Shown here: positions 55,345 through 62,630 of the stretch, piece after piece | Position numbering within the stretch: position 1 is the stretch's first letter | Layout: every line of letters starts with the position of its first letter | Source of the DNA: an uncultured Eubacteriales bacterium | Lineage (GTDB): Bacteria > Bacillota > Clostridia > Christensenellales > Aristaeellaceae | DNA: 64,000 nt | NCBI GenBank assembly: GCA_902765395.1 | Contig: CACWZP010000010.1 | Span: 50,997 to 114,996 of the forward strand | Direction of reading: 5' to 3' | Made by a program: the position numbers and the translations under genes | The notes under the pieces: model-generated | The model's database searches: none | Told to the model about the DNA's origin: nothing | Seen by the model: only the letters and a program-made list of their open reading frames with translations

Positions 55345-56136
55345 ATGCTGCAGCGCTTTTCCCGCCCGGACCTGTTCCTGCGCCGCTGCGACCGGCTGGA
55401 CTGCGACGTGCATCACTGGCGCATCGAGGGCGCTCCGGCCTTCATGCACGGTGTGAAGGCGCTGTTCGTCGCGGACACCCACGTGCGGCCGAGCACGCCC
55501 GACGGGGCCATATGCGCCTTCGTGGAGAAGCTGGCGGTCCTCGCGCCGGACATCCTGCTGCTGGGCGGCGACTTCGCCGATCAGCGGGAGGACGCCCTGC
55601 GGCTGCTGGACGCGATGGACGGGCTCCGCCCGCCGCTTGGGATCTACGGCTGCCTGGGCAACAACGACGCCGAGGCCTGGGAGAGCGCCCACGAGCTGTC
55701 CAGGGCCATGAAGCGCCGGGACATGAAGCTGCTGGTAAACGCGGCGGCGCGCGTCGAATTGAACGGCGGGAAGCTGTTCATCGGCGGCGTGGACGAGCGC
55801 AAGTACGGCGTGCCGCAGTACGCGGGGCTGTTCCCGAACGCGCATGCCGACAGCACCTATCGAATCCTTCTGTCCCACTTTCCCTGCATGCCGGAGACAA
55901 GCTGCGACCTGATGCTCTCCGGCCACACCCACGGCGGCCAGTTCAACCTGCTGGGCGTCACGCCCTACACCGTGGGCTTCGAGCGCGTGTTCCCCCGGAA
56001 CATGGCAGTGCTGGCGTCGGCGGGTCTGTTTGAGGCGGACGGCATGAAGCTGCTGGTCAGCAAGGGCGTGGGCGCCAGTAGGATCCCGTGGCGCGCGGGC
56101 GTTCGGCCGGAGATCGACCTGATTGCCTTCGGGTAA
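55345..56136 (+). CDS. Calcineurin-like metallophosphoesterase
   Basis: The 263-residue protein has the metal-binding series: FVADTHV (D-x-H), LGGDFAD, GCLGNND, LSHFP and SGHTHGGQF. This is the YkuE/YaeI-like group, whose members hydrolyse phosphodiesters or lipid pyrophosphates. There is no signal peptide, though the N-terminus is short and basic. Its ATG follows the ROK stop by one base, so the two genes are co-translated. Confidence 0.85.
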   Translation: MLQRFSRPDLFLRRCDRLDCDVHHWRIEGAPAFMHGVKALFVADTHVRPSTPDGAICAFVEKLAVLAPDILLLGGDFADQREDALRLLDAMDGLRPPLGIYGCLGNNDAEAWESAHELSRAMKRRDMKLLVNAAARVELNGGKLFIGGVDERKYGVPQYAGLFPNAHADSTYRILLSHFPCMPETSCDLMLSGHTHGGQFNLLGVTPYTVGFERVFPRNMAVLASAGLFEADGMKLLVSKGVGASRIPWRAGVRPEIDLIAFG

Positions 56137-56184
56137 CGCCCTTTGTGCATGTTAAACAAAACGCACGAAATTTGCAAAACAGCA

Positions 56185-56213
56185 TTGACTTTCCCCCGCC
56201 CAGCCGTTATAAT
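56185..56213 (+). promoter_or_regulatory. Promoter of the 6S RNA
   Basis: TTGACT (56185-56190), 17 bp, then a perfect TATAAT (56208-56213). Initiation is expected near 56220. Confidence 0.85.
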
Positions 56214-56219
56214 AGAGAC

Positions 56220-56435
56220 AGTTCAAGGCGAACTTATCCTGGGGTGTGCGTTAGTCAATGCTTTTACCCACAGATTCAAAAAAGGATTCCGGGTCGGTAT
56301 GCAGATGCCAAGCCTCCTTCGCAGTGGAAGGCAGCAAGCAGCCGCAGGTCTCCGCCCTGCCTGAGCGGCGGGTGAAAAAGCAGCGGCAGACGGCACTTAC
56401 GGGATATTTTAGGAACTCTCACGAGTTCCTTTTTT
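56220..56435 (+). ncRNA. ssrS: 6S RNA
   Basis: A strong promoter and an intrinsic terminator bound about 216 bases with no credible ORF. The 5' arm TCCTGGGGTGTGCGTTAGTC and the 3' arm GCAGACGGCACTTACGGGA match the closing region of 6S RNA next to the central bubble; compare E. coli CTGAGATGTTCGCAAGC and GCGGCGGCATCTCGG. GTGCGT and ACGGCAC pair with one bulge, and TATCC pairs with GGATA outside them. 6S RNA binds the housekeeping RNA polymerase by mimicking an open promoter. The exact ends are estimated. Confidence 0.75.
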
Positions 56436-56436
56436 G
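56411..56436 (+). terminator. 6S RNA terminator
   Basis: A perfect 8-bp stem AGGAACTC/GAGTTCCT with a TCAC loop is followed by TTTTTT. Confidence 0.88.
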
Positions 56437-56510
56437 TGCCCAAACGCAGATTATTCGCGGCCCCGGGCGAATATATAAAGTGTGCAATACTTCGCCCGGA
56501 GGGATCGCCC

Positions 56511-57323
56511 TTGTTCAAGTCGCAAAGCATCCAACAGCTGCCCGGCCGCCACCTGAGCCGCGTGCCGGTGCGCAGCGTCCATCCCGGCCCCGACCAGCCC
56601 CGGCGGGACTTCCCCGCCGAATCCATAGAGGCGCTCGCCCAGTCCATCCGGCTGCATGGGCTGCTGTCGCCGCTGCTGGTGCAGGCCGATGGCGGCGGGC
56701 AGTACCTGCTGGTGGCCGGGGAGCGGCGGCTGCGGGCGCTGAAGCTGCTGGGGCGGCAGTGGGCGGAGGCCATCGTGCTCACGGGCGGCGAGGACGACCT
56801 CGCCCTGATCGCGCTGGTGGAGAACCTGCAGCGGGAGGACCTGCACTTCCTGGACGTGGCCGCAGCCTGCCGGCGCATCCTGGACAGCCGGAGCATCACC
56901 CAGGAGCAGCTGGCCCTGGGGCTGTCCTGCAGCCCGTCGGCGCTGGCGAACCGGCTGCGGCTGTTGAAGCTGCCAGAGCGGGTGCAGAGCCTGGTGCGGG
57001 AGGCGGGCCTCTCGGAGCGCCACGCCCGGGCGCTGCTGGGGGCCCAGGGCGAGGCGCGGCAGCTGGAGCTGGCCCGCCAGGCGGCGGAGCAGCGGTTGAG
57101 CGTGAAGCAGCTGGAGGCTCTGGTGGCCCGACGCGCCGCGAAGCCCCGGGCGCGGCCGCGGCTCTCCCCCATTCTGCGGGACAATCGCATCGTCATCAAC
57201 GCGCTGATGGATACCGTGCGCCAGTTGAAGGCCATCGGCGTGCCCGTCACCAGCCAGGTGGAAGAGGCGGACGGCTGCGTGCGGGTGACCGTGACATTCC
57301 CGGGCGTACAGCGGGGACAGTGA
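56511..57323 (+). CDS. noc: ParB-family nucleoid occlusion protein Noc
   Basis: The 270-residue protein follows the ParB/Noc plan: PDQPRRDFPAESIEALAQSI, the CTP-binding VAGERRLRALKLLG and ENLQREDLHFLDVA, a helix-turn-helix (ITQEQLALGLSCSPSALANR) and a C-terminal dimer domain. Noc binds chromosomal sites and blocks division over the nucleoid; ParB binds parS for segregation. No parA is adjacent, which favours Noc. The start is a TTG at 56511 with GGAGGG 7 bases upstream; earlier codons would lie in the 6S terminator region. Confidence 0.82.
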   Translation: MFKSQSIQQLPGRHLSRVPVRSVHPGPDQPRRDFPAESIEALAQSIRLHGLLSPLLVQADGGGQYLLVAGERRLRALKLLGRQWAEAIVLTGGEDDLALIALVENLQREDLHFLDVAAACRRILDSRSITQEQLALGLSCSPSALANRLRLLKLPERVQSLVREAGLSERHARALLGAQGEARQLELARQAAEQRLSVKQLEALVARRAAKPRARPRLSPILRDNRIVINALMDTVRQLKAIGVPVTSQVEEADGCVRVTVTFPGVQRGQ

Positions 57324-57338
57324 CCGGCAGAAAAGAGG

Positions 57339-57667
57339 TTCTTCACGGAAAGTTGGGGAATTGAGGAAGATCCCCTCTCCGCCCTGCGGGCACCTCGAAC
57401 GAGGGTCTGCCAAACGCGCGCCCAATGCTGGCGCATTGGGTCCCATCGCGCACGACCGGACCCGTTCTTGCTGCAAGTCCCGAAAGGCGTCTATCGAAGC
57501 GTCCATGCAGTCCGCTGGACTGTTTTCCAGGCGCTCGAACCTCCTCACGGGGGCGAGGCAAGAGGGACAGAACTTTGCGGCAGCCTTGGCTCGCCCCCGT
57601 GAGGGGGAGAGCTGGCAGACGAAGGCTGACTGAGAGGGGGTATTCCCCAGGAAAACGGGATGAACCA
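57339..57667. repeat. Dispersed repeat family R1, copy B (with insert)
   Basis: Outside a 140-bp insertion this is the same element as 7445-7630 in the same orientation: TTCACGGAAA at the start, then CCCCTCTCCGCCCTGCGGGC, GGCTCGCCCCCGTGAGG and ACGGGATGAACCA at the end. It lies downstream of noc and may act in termination through its hairpins. Confidence 0.8.
57401..57540. mobile_element. 140-bp insert in R1 copy B, flanked by 7-bp direct repeats
   Basis: Copy A has no such sequence. The insert is bounded by CTCGAAC at 57394-57400 and again at 57534-57540. Inside it has a CCCAATGCTGGCGCATTGGG hairpin and a TCCGCTGGA palindrome. It encodes nothing plausible. It could be a miniature mobile element with a target duplication or a recombination insert. 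Confidence 0.5.
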
Positions 57668-57710
57668 TAAAAGAGGCCCCTCATTCCATTGTCATACAGA
57701 CAAGCAGAAA

Positions 57711-57804
57711 AAAGATCCTTCGACTGCGCTTCGCTCCGCTCAGGATGACACAAATCATACTGCTGTCATTCTGAGCGAGGCGAAGCCGAAGTCGAAGGAT
57801 CTTT
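57711..57804. repeat. Dispersed palindromic repeat family R2, copy C
   Basis: AAAGATCCTTCGACTGCGCTT at the left (first 20 bases shown by AAAGATCCTTCGACTGCGCT) pairs with AGTCGAAGGATCTTT at the right. Inner arms CGCTCAGGATGACA and TGTCATTCTGAGCG also pair. It lies between R1 copy B and the crh-like gene's 3' end. Confidence 0.75.
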
Positions 57805-57840
57805 CATGACTGAATGACATTGGCCCTTCAGCCCCGATCT

Positions 57841-58089
57841 TCACTCCAGCGCCGCGGCAATGGCCTCGGCGGCGGCCTGCGCGTCCTGCCCTTCGGCGAG
57901 GATCGTCAGCGCGTCGCCCCGGCGGCAGGGCACGGACAGTATGCCGATCAGCGAATCCAGCAGCACCCGCTTGCCTCCGCGCTCCATTTCCAGCTTCGCG
58001 TCGTATTTTTCAGCGATGGCGGTCAGCTTCGCCGCCACATCCGGCGTCATGCCGTCGCCGCATTGAAAGACGGCTTCCATGCGTACCAT
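57841..58089 (-). CDS. crh: Crh-like HPr protein lacking the catalytic histidine
   Basis: The 82-residue protein aligns along its whole length with HPr. Position 15, the phosphoryl-accepting His of HPr, is Thr (GDGMTPDVAAKL against GLHARPA). Ser46, the site phosphorylated by HPr kinase, is kept at exactly residue 46 (LLDSLIGILS). This is the Crh pattern: regulation through CcpA but no sugar transport. GGGGGAG precedes the ATG at 58089. As with B. subtilis crh, it follows whiA (20 bases). The gene symbol rests on this context and the missing His. Confidence 0.8.
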   Translation of the reverse strand: MVRMEAVFQCGDGMTPDVAAKLTAIAEKYDAKLEMERGGKRVLLDSLIGILSVPCRRGDALTILAEGQDAQAAAEAIAAALE

Positions 58090-58108
58090 TTCTTCTCCCC
58101 CCAGTATG

Positions 58109-59065
58109 CTATAAATCCACATCTTCCCCGCTGCGCAGCTTCGCGGCCAGCTCCGTCAGCCGCCGCAGCCGCGCGTTCACGCCGCTCTTGCCCAGCGGCG
58201 GGTCCAGCTGCTCCCCCAGCTCCGCCAGGGGCATCTCCGGGTTGTTGTGCCGGGCGATGGCCATATCCCGCAGGCTCCGGGGCAGCTTGTCCAGGCCGAT
58301 CTCGGAATCGATGAAGCGAATGTCCCGGATCTGGGCCTCGGCAGCGCTGACGGCGCGGTTGATGTTGGAGTTGTCGCAGTTCATCTGCCGGTTGACCCGG
58401 TTGCTGACTTCCTTCTTCACCCGCACGTTCTCAAACGCCAGCATCGCGCCGCTGGCTCCCAGCAGCGAGAGCATGTCCGAGATGTCCTCGGCACGCTTCA
58501 AGTATACCACATATTTTGATTTTCTGCACGTGTTCTTAACATTTATCTCAAAATATTGCAGCTGTCGGGCGATGAAATCCGCCAGGGCCTCGCTCGGCGC
58601 GGCGATTTCGATGTGATAGCCCCTGTCCGGATGGCTCACCGCACCGCACATCAGAAAGGCCGCGCGGACGAACGACTTCTTGCAGCAGGCGAAGCGCACC
58701 GTCTCCTCCGCCGGCACGGCCCGCAGGCCGAACAGCCCCGCCTCGTCCAGCAGGCCCAGCGCCTCCAGCAGCTTCGCCGCGTCCTCGTCGGCCACGGCCA
58801 GCTGGTAGCGGGTCTGGTTGTTCAGCGCGTCGCCGGACAGCGTGCGGATCTGGCCGATGATGCCGTAGAACTGCTTGAGCATGGCGAAGTAGCGCCGCAC
58901 GGTGGGGGCCTCCCCCGCCGTGATCGACGCCGCATAGCGCCCGCGGCCGCGCCAGGCGATGCCCCCGCCGCAGAGCAGCGCGGCGGTCAGCTCGCTTCTC
59001 GCGCAGCAGGCATCCGTCACGCTCTGACGGGCCAGCTCGCCCCGCACGTCCGATGCAAACGACAT
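58109..59065 (-). CDS. whiA: WhiA DNA-binding/division regulator
   Basis: The 318-residue protein has the WhiA N-terminal LAGLIDADG-like domain, MSFASDVRGELAR with CCARSELTAALL. A C-terminal helix-turn-helix follows: MNCDNSNINRAVSAAEAQIR and PLGKSGVNARLRRLTELA. WhiA affects cell division and chromosome segregation in Firmicutes and sporulation in actinomycetes. Its ATG is 3 bases after the murB stop. The usual rapZ and yvcK genes between murB and whiA are absent. Confidence 0.95.
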   Translation of the reverse strand: MSFASDVRGELARQSVTDACCARSELTAALLCGGGIAWRGRGRYAASITAGEAPTVRRYFAMLKQFYGIIGQIRTLSGDALNNQTRYQLAVADEDAAKLLEALGLLDEAGLFGLRAVPAEETVRFACCKKSFVRAAFLMCGAVSHPDRGYHIEIAAPSEALADFIARQLQYFEINVKNTCRKSKYVVYLKRAEDISDMLSLLGASGAMLAFENVRVKKEVSNRVNRQMNCDNSNINRAVSAAEAQIRDIRFIDSEIGLDKLPRSLRDMAIARHNNPEMPLAELGEQLDPPLGKSGVNARLRRLTELAAKLRSGEDVDL

Positions 59066-59068
59066 GAT

Positions 59069-59977
59069 CTACGCATCCTCTCCGATGATCCGCACTTCCG
59101 TCTCCAGCTCCACGCCGTACTTTTCCCGCACCTCGGCCTGCACCAGGCGGATCAGGCCCAGGATGTCCGCGGCGGCGGCGCTGCCGGTGTTGATGATGAA
59201 CCCGGCGTGCTTCTCGCTCACCTGCGCGCCGCCCACGCTTCGGCCCTTCAGCCCCGCGCCTTCGATCAGCGCCCCGGCAAAGTGGCCCTCCGGGCGCTTG
59301 AAGGTACTGCCCGCGCTGGGATAGTTCAGGGGCTGCTTGTCGCGCCTGCGGGCGTTCAGCTCCTTCATCCGCGCGGCGATGGCCCCGGGGTCGTCCGCCG
59401 TCAGCGCAAACCGGGCCGACAGCACCACGCCGCCCTCCCGCAGGGGCCGGGTCGTGCGATAGCCCATCTCCATCTCAGAGACCGTCAACGTGCGCGCCTC
59501 GCCGCCCATCAGCACCCGGGCGTCGATCAGGCAGTCGGACAGCTGGCCGCCGTAGGCCCCGGCGTTCATGGCGCAGCCGCCGCCCAGGGTGCCCGGGATG
59601 CCGGAAGCGAACTCCAGCCCGGAAAGGCCCTCGCTCTGGGCGAACGCCGCCACCCTGGCCAGGGACGCCCCCGCCTGGGCGGTGACGGTGTTCCCCTCCC
59701 GGCTGACGGCGCTCATGCCCTCGCCCAGGGCGATCACCAGGCCTCGGATGCCGCCGTCCTTCACCAGCAGGTTGGAGCCGTTGCCGATCACATAAGCGGG
59801 AACGCCCGCATCCTGCGCCGCCTTCAGCGCCGCCGCCACCTGCGCGCCGCTCTCCGGCAGGAACATCACGTCCGCAGGCCCGCCCACGCGGAAGGTGGTG
59901 TGACGGGACATGGGCTCGTTCAACAGGATCTGGTTGGGGCGGGCAAAAGTGGAAAAGGCTTCAATGATTCTGTCCAT
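59069..59977 (-). CDS. murB: UDP-N-acetylenolpyruvoylglucosamine reductase
   Basis: MurB reduces UDP-GlcNAc-enolpyruvate to UDP-MurNAc with NADPH and FAD. The 302-residue type II enzyme shows HTTFRVGGPADVMFLPES, VIGNGSNLLVKDGGIRGLVI, SGIPGTLGGGCAMNAGAYGG, and YPSAGSTFKRPEGHFAGALI with the catalytic Ser. The ATG at 59977 follows GGAGGA; upstream in-frame codons to 60124 come from an R2 repeat. It is the first gene of murB-whiA-crh. Confidence 0.95.
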   Translation of the reverse strand: MDRIIEAFSTFARPNQILLNEPMSRHTTFRVGGPADVMFLPESGAQVAAALKAAQDAGVPAYVIGNGSNLLVKDGGIRGLVIALGEGMSAVSREGNTVTAQAGASLARVAAFAQSEGLSGLEFASGIPGTLGGGCAMNAGAYGGQLSDCLIDARVLMGGEARTLTVSEMEMGYRTTRPLREGGVVLSARFALTADDPGAIAARMKELNARRRDKQPLNYPSAGSTFKRPEGHFAGALIEGAGLKGRSVGGAQVSEKHAGFIINTGSAAAADILGLIRLVQAEVREKYGVELETEVRIIGEDA

Positions 59978-60011
59978 GGTTCCTCCATTGATATGTCGTT
60001 CAGTGTCGATC

Positions 60012-60124
60012 TGTGCAGATCCTTCGACTGCGCTGACGCTCCGCTCAGGATGACAACGATGGCAAGGCCCGTCATTCTGAGCGAAGTGCAGCCGCAGGCA
60101 AACGAAGTCGAAGAATCTGTACAT
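60012..60124. repeat. Dispersed palindromic repeat family R2, copy D
   Basis: CTGTGCAGATCCTTCGACTG and GTCGAAGAATCTGTACA form the outer arms. CCGCTCAGGATGAC and GTCATTCTGAGCG form the inner arms. It lies just upstream of murB. Confidence 0.75.
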
Positions 60125-60173
60125 TAATCGACCTTACTCATTGCAATCAGTGGTCGTTCCATTGCTTTGACAG

Positions 60174-60333
60174 GCGATGATGAATTCATGTGTCGAAGCC
60201 GCGAGCGAGTTTTCTGGCAGGTAGCCTAAAGATTTCGAAGGTTTGCTGGAGCAAATCGAGAAATCTGCAAGAGCCAGATGCCGGAAAAGGCGCCGCAGAT
60301 CCGGTTCGGGGAATCAATCAGCGACTGCTTAGA
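60174..60333. repeat. Structured repeat family R3, copy B
   Basis: This is the second copy of the element at 51984-52146. Here the inner stem is TTTGC/GCAAA and the outer stem GATTTC/GAAATC is perfect; TCTGGC and GCCAGA add a further possible pairing. The last bases overlap the stop codon of the MBOAT gene, which runs on the opposite strand. Confidence 0.75.
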
Positions 60334-61735
60334 AATTGAAGTAGATAAACGGATTGTAGCTGCCCACCGCCACATAGCTGATGGAGATGAACGTCAGGCC
60401 CAGCAGCGCCGCGGCGCCCACCACCTTGATCAGGTTCGGGGAGACATGCAGCCGGTCGCGCAGGAACTCCGGCACCGGCAGGCTGAACAGCACGCCCGCG
60501 GCCAGGAACGGGCCGTACTCCCGCAGGAAGGCGTTGGTCAGGCCGTTCCACAGCGGCGCGCCGCCCAGGCCGAACATCGATCCATAGAATATGCGCGCCA
60601 CGTGCAGGTTATCCGAGCGGATCATCACCGTGATGGTCACCACCACGAACATGGCGTAAAAGTGGCCGATGGCGTGCTTGCTCATCCACTTGCCCATGCC
60701 GGTCAGGCGCTCCACCACCAGGAAGATGCCGAAGCCAAAGCCCCAGAGGAAGTAGGTCCAGGCCGCGCCGTGCCACAGGCCGGTGAGTGTCCAGACCACC
60801 ATCATGTTGAACACCAGGCGGGGCGTCTTCACGCGGCTGCCGCCCATGGGGATGTACACATAATCGGTGAACCAGCTGCCCAGGGAGATGTGCCAGCGCT
60901 TCCAGAACTCGCCCACGCTCTTGCAGATGAATGGATAGGTGAAGTTCTCCAGGAAGTGGAAGCCGAACATACGGCCCAGGCCGATGGCCATGTCGGAATA
61001 GCCGGAGAAGTCGTAGTACACCTGCATCAGGTAGGCGCAGGCCGCCAGCCACGCGCTGACCACGGACAGCTGACCGGTCTCAAGCGCGAAGGCGGTGTCC
61101 ACCAGCAGCCCCAGGTTGTTGGCCAGCAGCATCTTCTTGCAGAAGCCCTTCATGAAGCGCTGGGTGCCCTCGATGAAGTCGTCCAGGTTCTCCCGGCGGT
61201 TCTGGATCTCGTCCGCCACGGTCTGGTAGCGCACGATGGGGCCGGCGATCAGCTGCGGGAAGAAGGAGATGTACAGGCACACGTTCACCAGGTTCTTCTG
61301 CACCTTGCCGTCGCCGCGGTACACGTCGATCACGTAGCTCATGGCCTGGAAGGTGAAGAAGGATATGCCGATGGGCAGCGTGATCTGCGGCACGGGCAGG
61401 CGCAGGCTGAACCAGGCGTTCAGGCTGTTCATCAGGAACATCAGATACTTGAACACGCCCAGCAGGCCCAGGTTGAACACCACCATCAGCGTCAGGGCCA
61501 GCTTGGCCTGCTTCTTGTTGTCCCGCGCCTTGTCCACCCACAGGCCGAACAGCCAGTTCACCACGATGGAGGCCATCATGATCGGGAAGAACTTGGGCGC
61601 GCCGAAGGCATAGAAGCCCAGGCTCATCACCGACAAAAACACGTTGGCTGCCTTGCGCCAGCGCTTCAGGATGTAATAACCGATCAGCACCACCGGCAGG
61701 AAGTAAAACAGGAATTCGATGCTGGAAAATACCAT
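60329..61735 (-). CDS. MBOAT-family O-acyltransferase, AlgI-like
   Basis: The 468-residue protein has about ten to eleven membrane helices and the MBOAT core: the invariant His in LTGLWHGAAWTYFLWGF, and the EFWKRWHISLGSWFTDYVYI and YYDFSGYSDMAIGLGRMFGF blocks. AlgI-type proteins move acetyl groups across the membrane for O-acetylation of polysaccharides or wall polymers, normally with an AlgJ/DltD/PatB-like partner. No such partner lies next to it here. AAGGAG precedes the ATG at 61735. Its stop lies within an R3 repeat. Confidence 0.9.
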   Translation of the reverse strand: MVFSSIEFLFYFLPVVLIGYYILKRWRKAANVFLSVMSLGFYAFGAPKFFPIMMASIVVNWLFGLWVDKARDNKKQAKLALTLMVVFNLGLLGVFKYLMFLMNSLNAWFSLRLPVPQITLPIGISFFTFQAMSYVIDVYRGDGKVQKNLVNVCLYISFFPQLIAGPIVRYQTVADEIQNRRENLDDFIEGTQRFMKGFCKKMLLANNLGLLVDTAFALETGQLSVVSAWLAACAYLMQVYYDFSGYSDMAIGLGRMFGFHFLENFTYPFICKSVGEFWKRWHISLGSWFTDYVYIPMGGSRVKTPRLVFNMMVVWTLTGLWHGAAWTYFLWGFGFGIFLVVERLTGMGKWMSKHAIGHFYAMFVVVTITVMIRSDNLHVARIFYGSMFGLGGAPLWNGLTNAFLREYGPFLAAGVLFSLPVPEFLRDRLHVSPNLIKVVGAAALLGLTFISISYVAVGSYNPFIYFNF

Positions 61736-61772
61736 TTGCCGCACTCCTTGGGAGCATAATAAACTAATCTAT

Positions 61773-61801
61773 ATTATACATCATCTCGTGCGGTTTGTCC
61801 A
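61773..61801 (-). promoter_or_regulatory. Promoter of the MBOAT gene
   Basis: TGGACA (61796-61801) and TATAAT (61773-61778) on the minus strand are 17 bp apart. Confidence 0.75.
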
Positions 61802-61809
61802 TGTTTATA

Positions 61810-61838
61810 TTGACAGCCGCCCCAAACAAGAGTATCCT
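61810..61838 (+). promoter_or_regulatory. Promoter of the DUF4867 gene
   Basis: A perfect TTGACA (61810-61815) and TATCCT (61833-61838) are 17 bp apart. The promoter is divergent from the MBOAT promoter, with -35 elements 8 bp apart. Confidence 0.7.
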
Positions 61839-61873
61839 AAAGGCAGCCAATAAAACGACAGGGAGGCATATCC

Positions 61874-62497
61874 ATGAAGATCTATTCCATCTACGACGCC
61901 GAATTTAAGCCCTATGGCCAGGTGCTTCAGGGCTACGACACGAAGGAGCTGCAGGAGGCCATGATGAAGATCGACCTGCCGGAGGGCACCGCCTACGAGC
62001 CCGGCATCGACAGCCTGGAGGCCTGCGAAATCTTTGGGCCCCTCTCCGACCGCGCCTACGGCGGCATGCCCATCCAGCTGGGCATGTGCTGGGGCCACAA
62101 CACCAAGCTGAACTGCCTGGAGTACCACCGCGACAGCGAAGTGAACATCGGCACCCACGATTTCGTGCTGCTGCTGGCCAAGGAGGACCAGATCGTGGAC
62201 GGCGTGCTGGACACGTCGCTGGTGAAGGCCTTCCGCGTGCCCGCCGGCGTGGTCGTCGAGGTGTACGCCACCACGCTGCACTACGCCCCCTGCCACGTCA
62301 ACGCCGCCGACGGCTTCCGCGTGGCCGTGGTGCTGCCCAAGGGCACGAATACCGAAAAGCCCGACTACGAGCCCGCCAACGAGGAGGACAAGTGGATGAC
62401 CGCCCGCAACAAGTGGCTGCTGGCCCATCCGGAGTCCAGCGAAGCGAAGAGCGGCGCCCACATCGGCCTGAAAGGCGAGAACATCGACATCGCGTAA
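61874..62497 (+). CDS. DUF4867 cupin-like protein
   Basis: The 207-residue protein starts MKIYSIYDAEFKPYGQVLQG and has a beta-rich core with VLLLAKEDQIVDGVLDTSLV, RVPAGVVVEVYATTLHYAPC and an HVNAADGFRVAVVLPKGT strand. That pattern fits DUF4867, a cupin-like family often found near sugar catabolism genes. A His in GHNTKLNCLEYH and Glu/His residues in VEVYATTLHY could bind metal. The function is unproven. GGGAGG precedes the ATG; a strong terminator follows. Confidence 0.7.
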   Translation: MKIYSIYDAEFKPYGQVLQGYDTKELQEAMMKIDLPEGTAYEPGIDSLEACEIFGPLSDRAYGGMPIQLGMCWGHNTKLNCLEYHRDSEVNIGTHDFVLLLAKEDQIVDGVLDTSLVKAFRVPAGVVVEVYATTLHYAPCHVNAADGFRVAVVLPKGTNTEKPDYEPANEEDKWMTARNKWLLAHPESSEAKSGAHIGLKGENIDIA

Positions 62498-62514
62498 AAC
62501 TTAACTGTTTTGAA

Positions 62515-62545
62515 GGGCGGTCGCGACTGCGCGGCCGCCCTTTTT
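62515..62545 (+). terminator. Terminator of the DUF4867 gene
   Basis: An 11-bp stem (62515-62525 with 62530-62540, one G-T pair) and a 4-base loop are followed by TTTTT. Confidence 0.85.
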
Positions 62546-62548
62546 ATA

Positions 62549-62577
62549 TTGACTTTTGCACATAATATTGATATAAT
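62549..62577 (+). promoter_or_regulatory. Promoter of the L,D-transpeptidase gene
   Basis: TTGACT (62549-62554) and a perfect TATAAT (62572-62577) are 17 bp apart, starting right after the preceding terminator. Confidence 0.85.
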
Positions 62578-62630
62578 TGTATCAGAAATTCATATTTTTG
62601 GCATAATTTCGTCACGAAGGAGCCCTTTAC

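Noticed and set aside
56258-57364. 368-codon frame over the 6S RNA and noc
   Set aside because: It overlaps the 6S RNA and reads noc out of frame, giving Ala/Gly/Arg-rich text.
60278-61759. 493-codon plus-strand ORF opposite the MBOAT gene
   Set aside because: It starts within an R3 repeat and is antisense to a clear membrane protein; its composition is His/Gln-rich.
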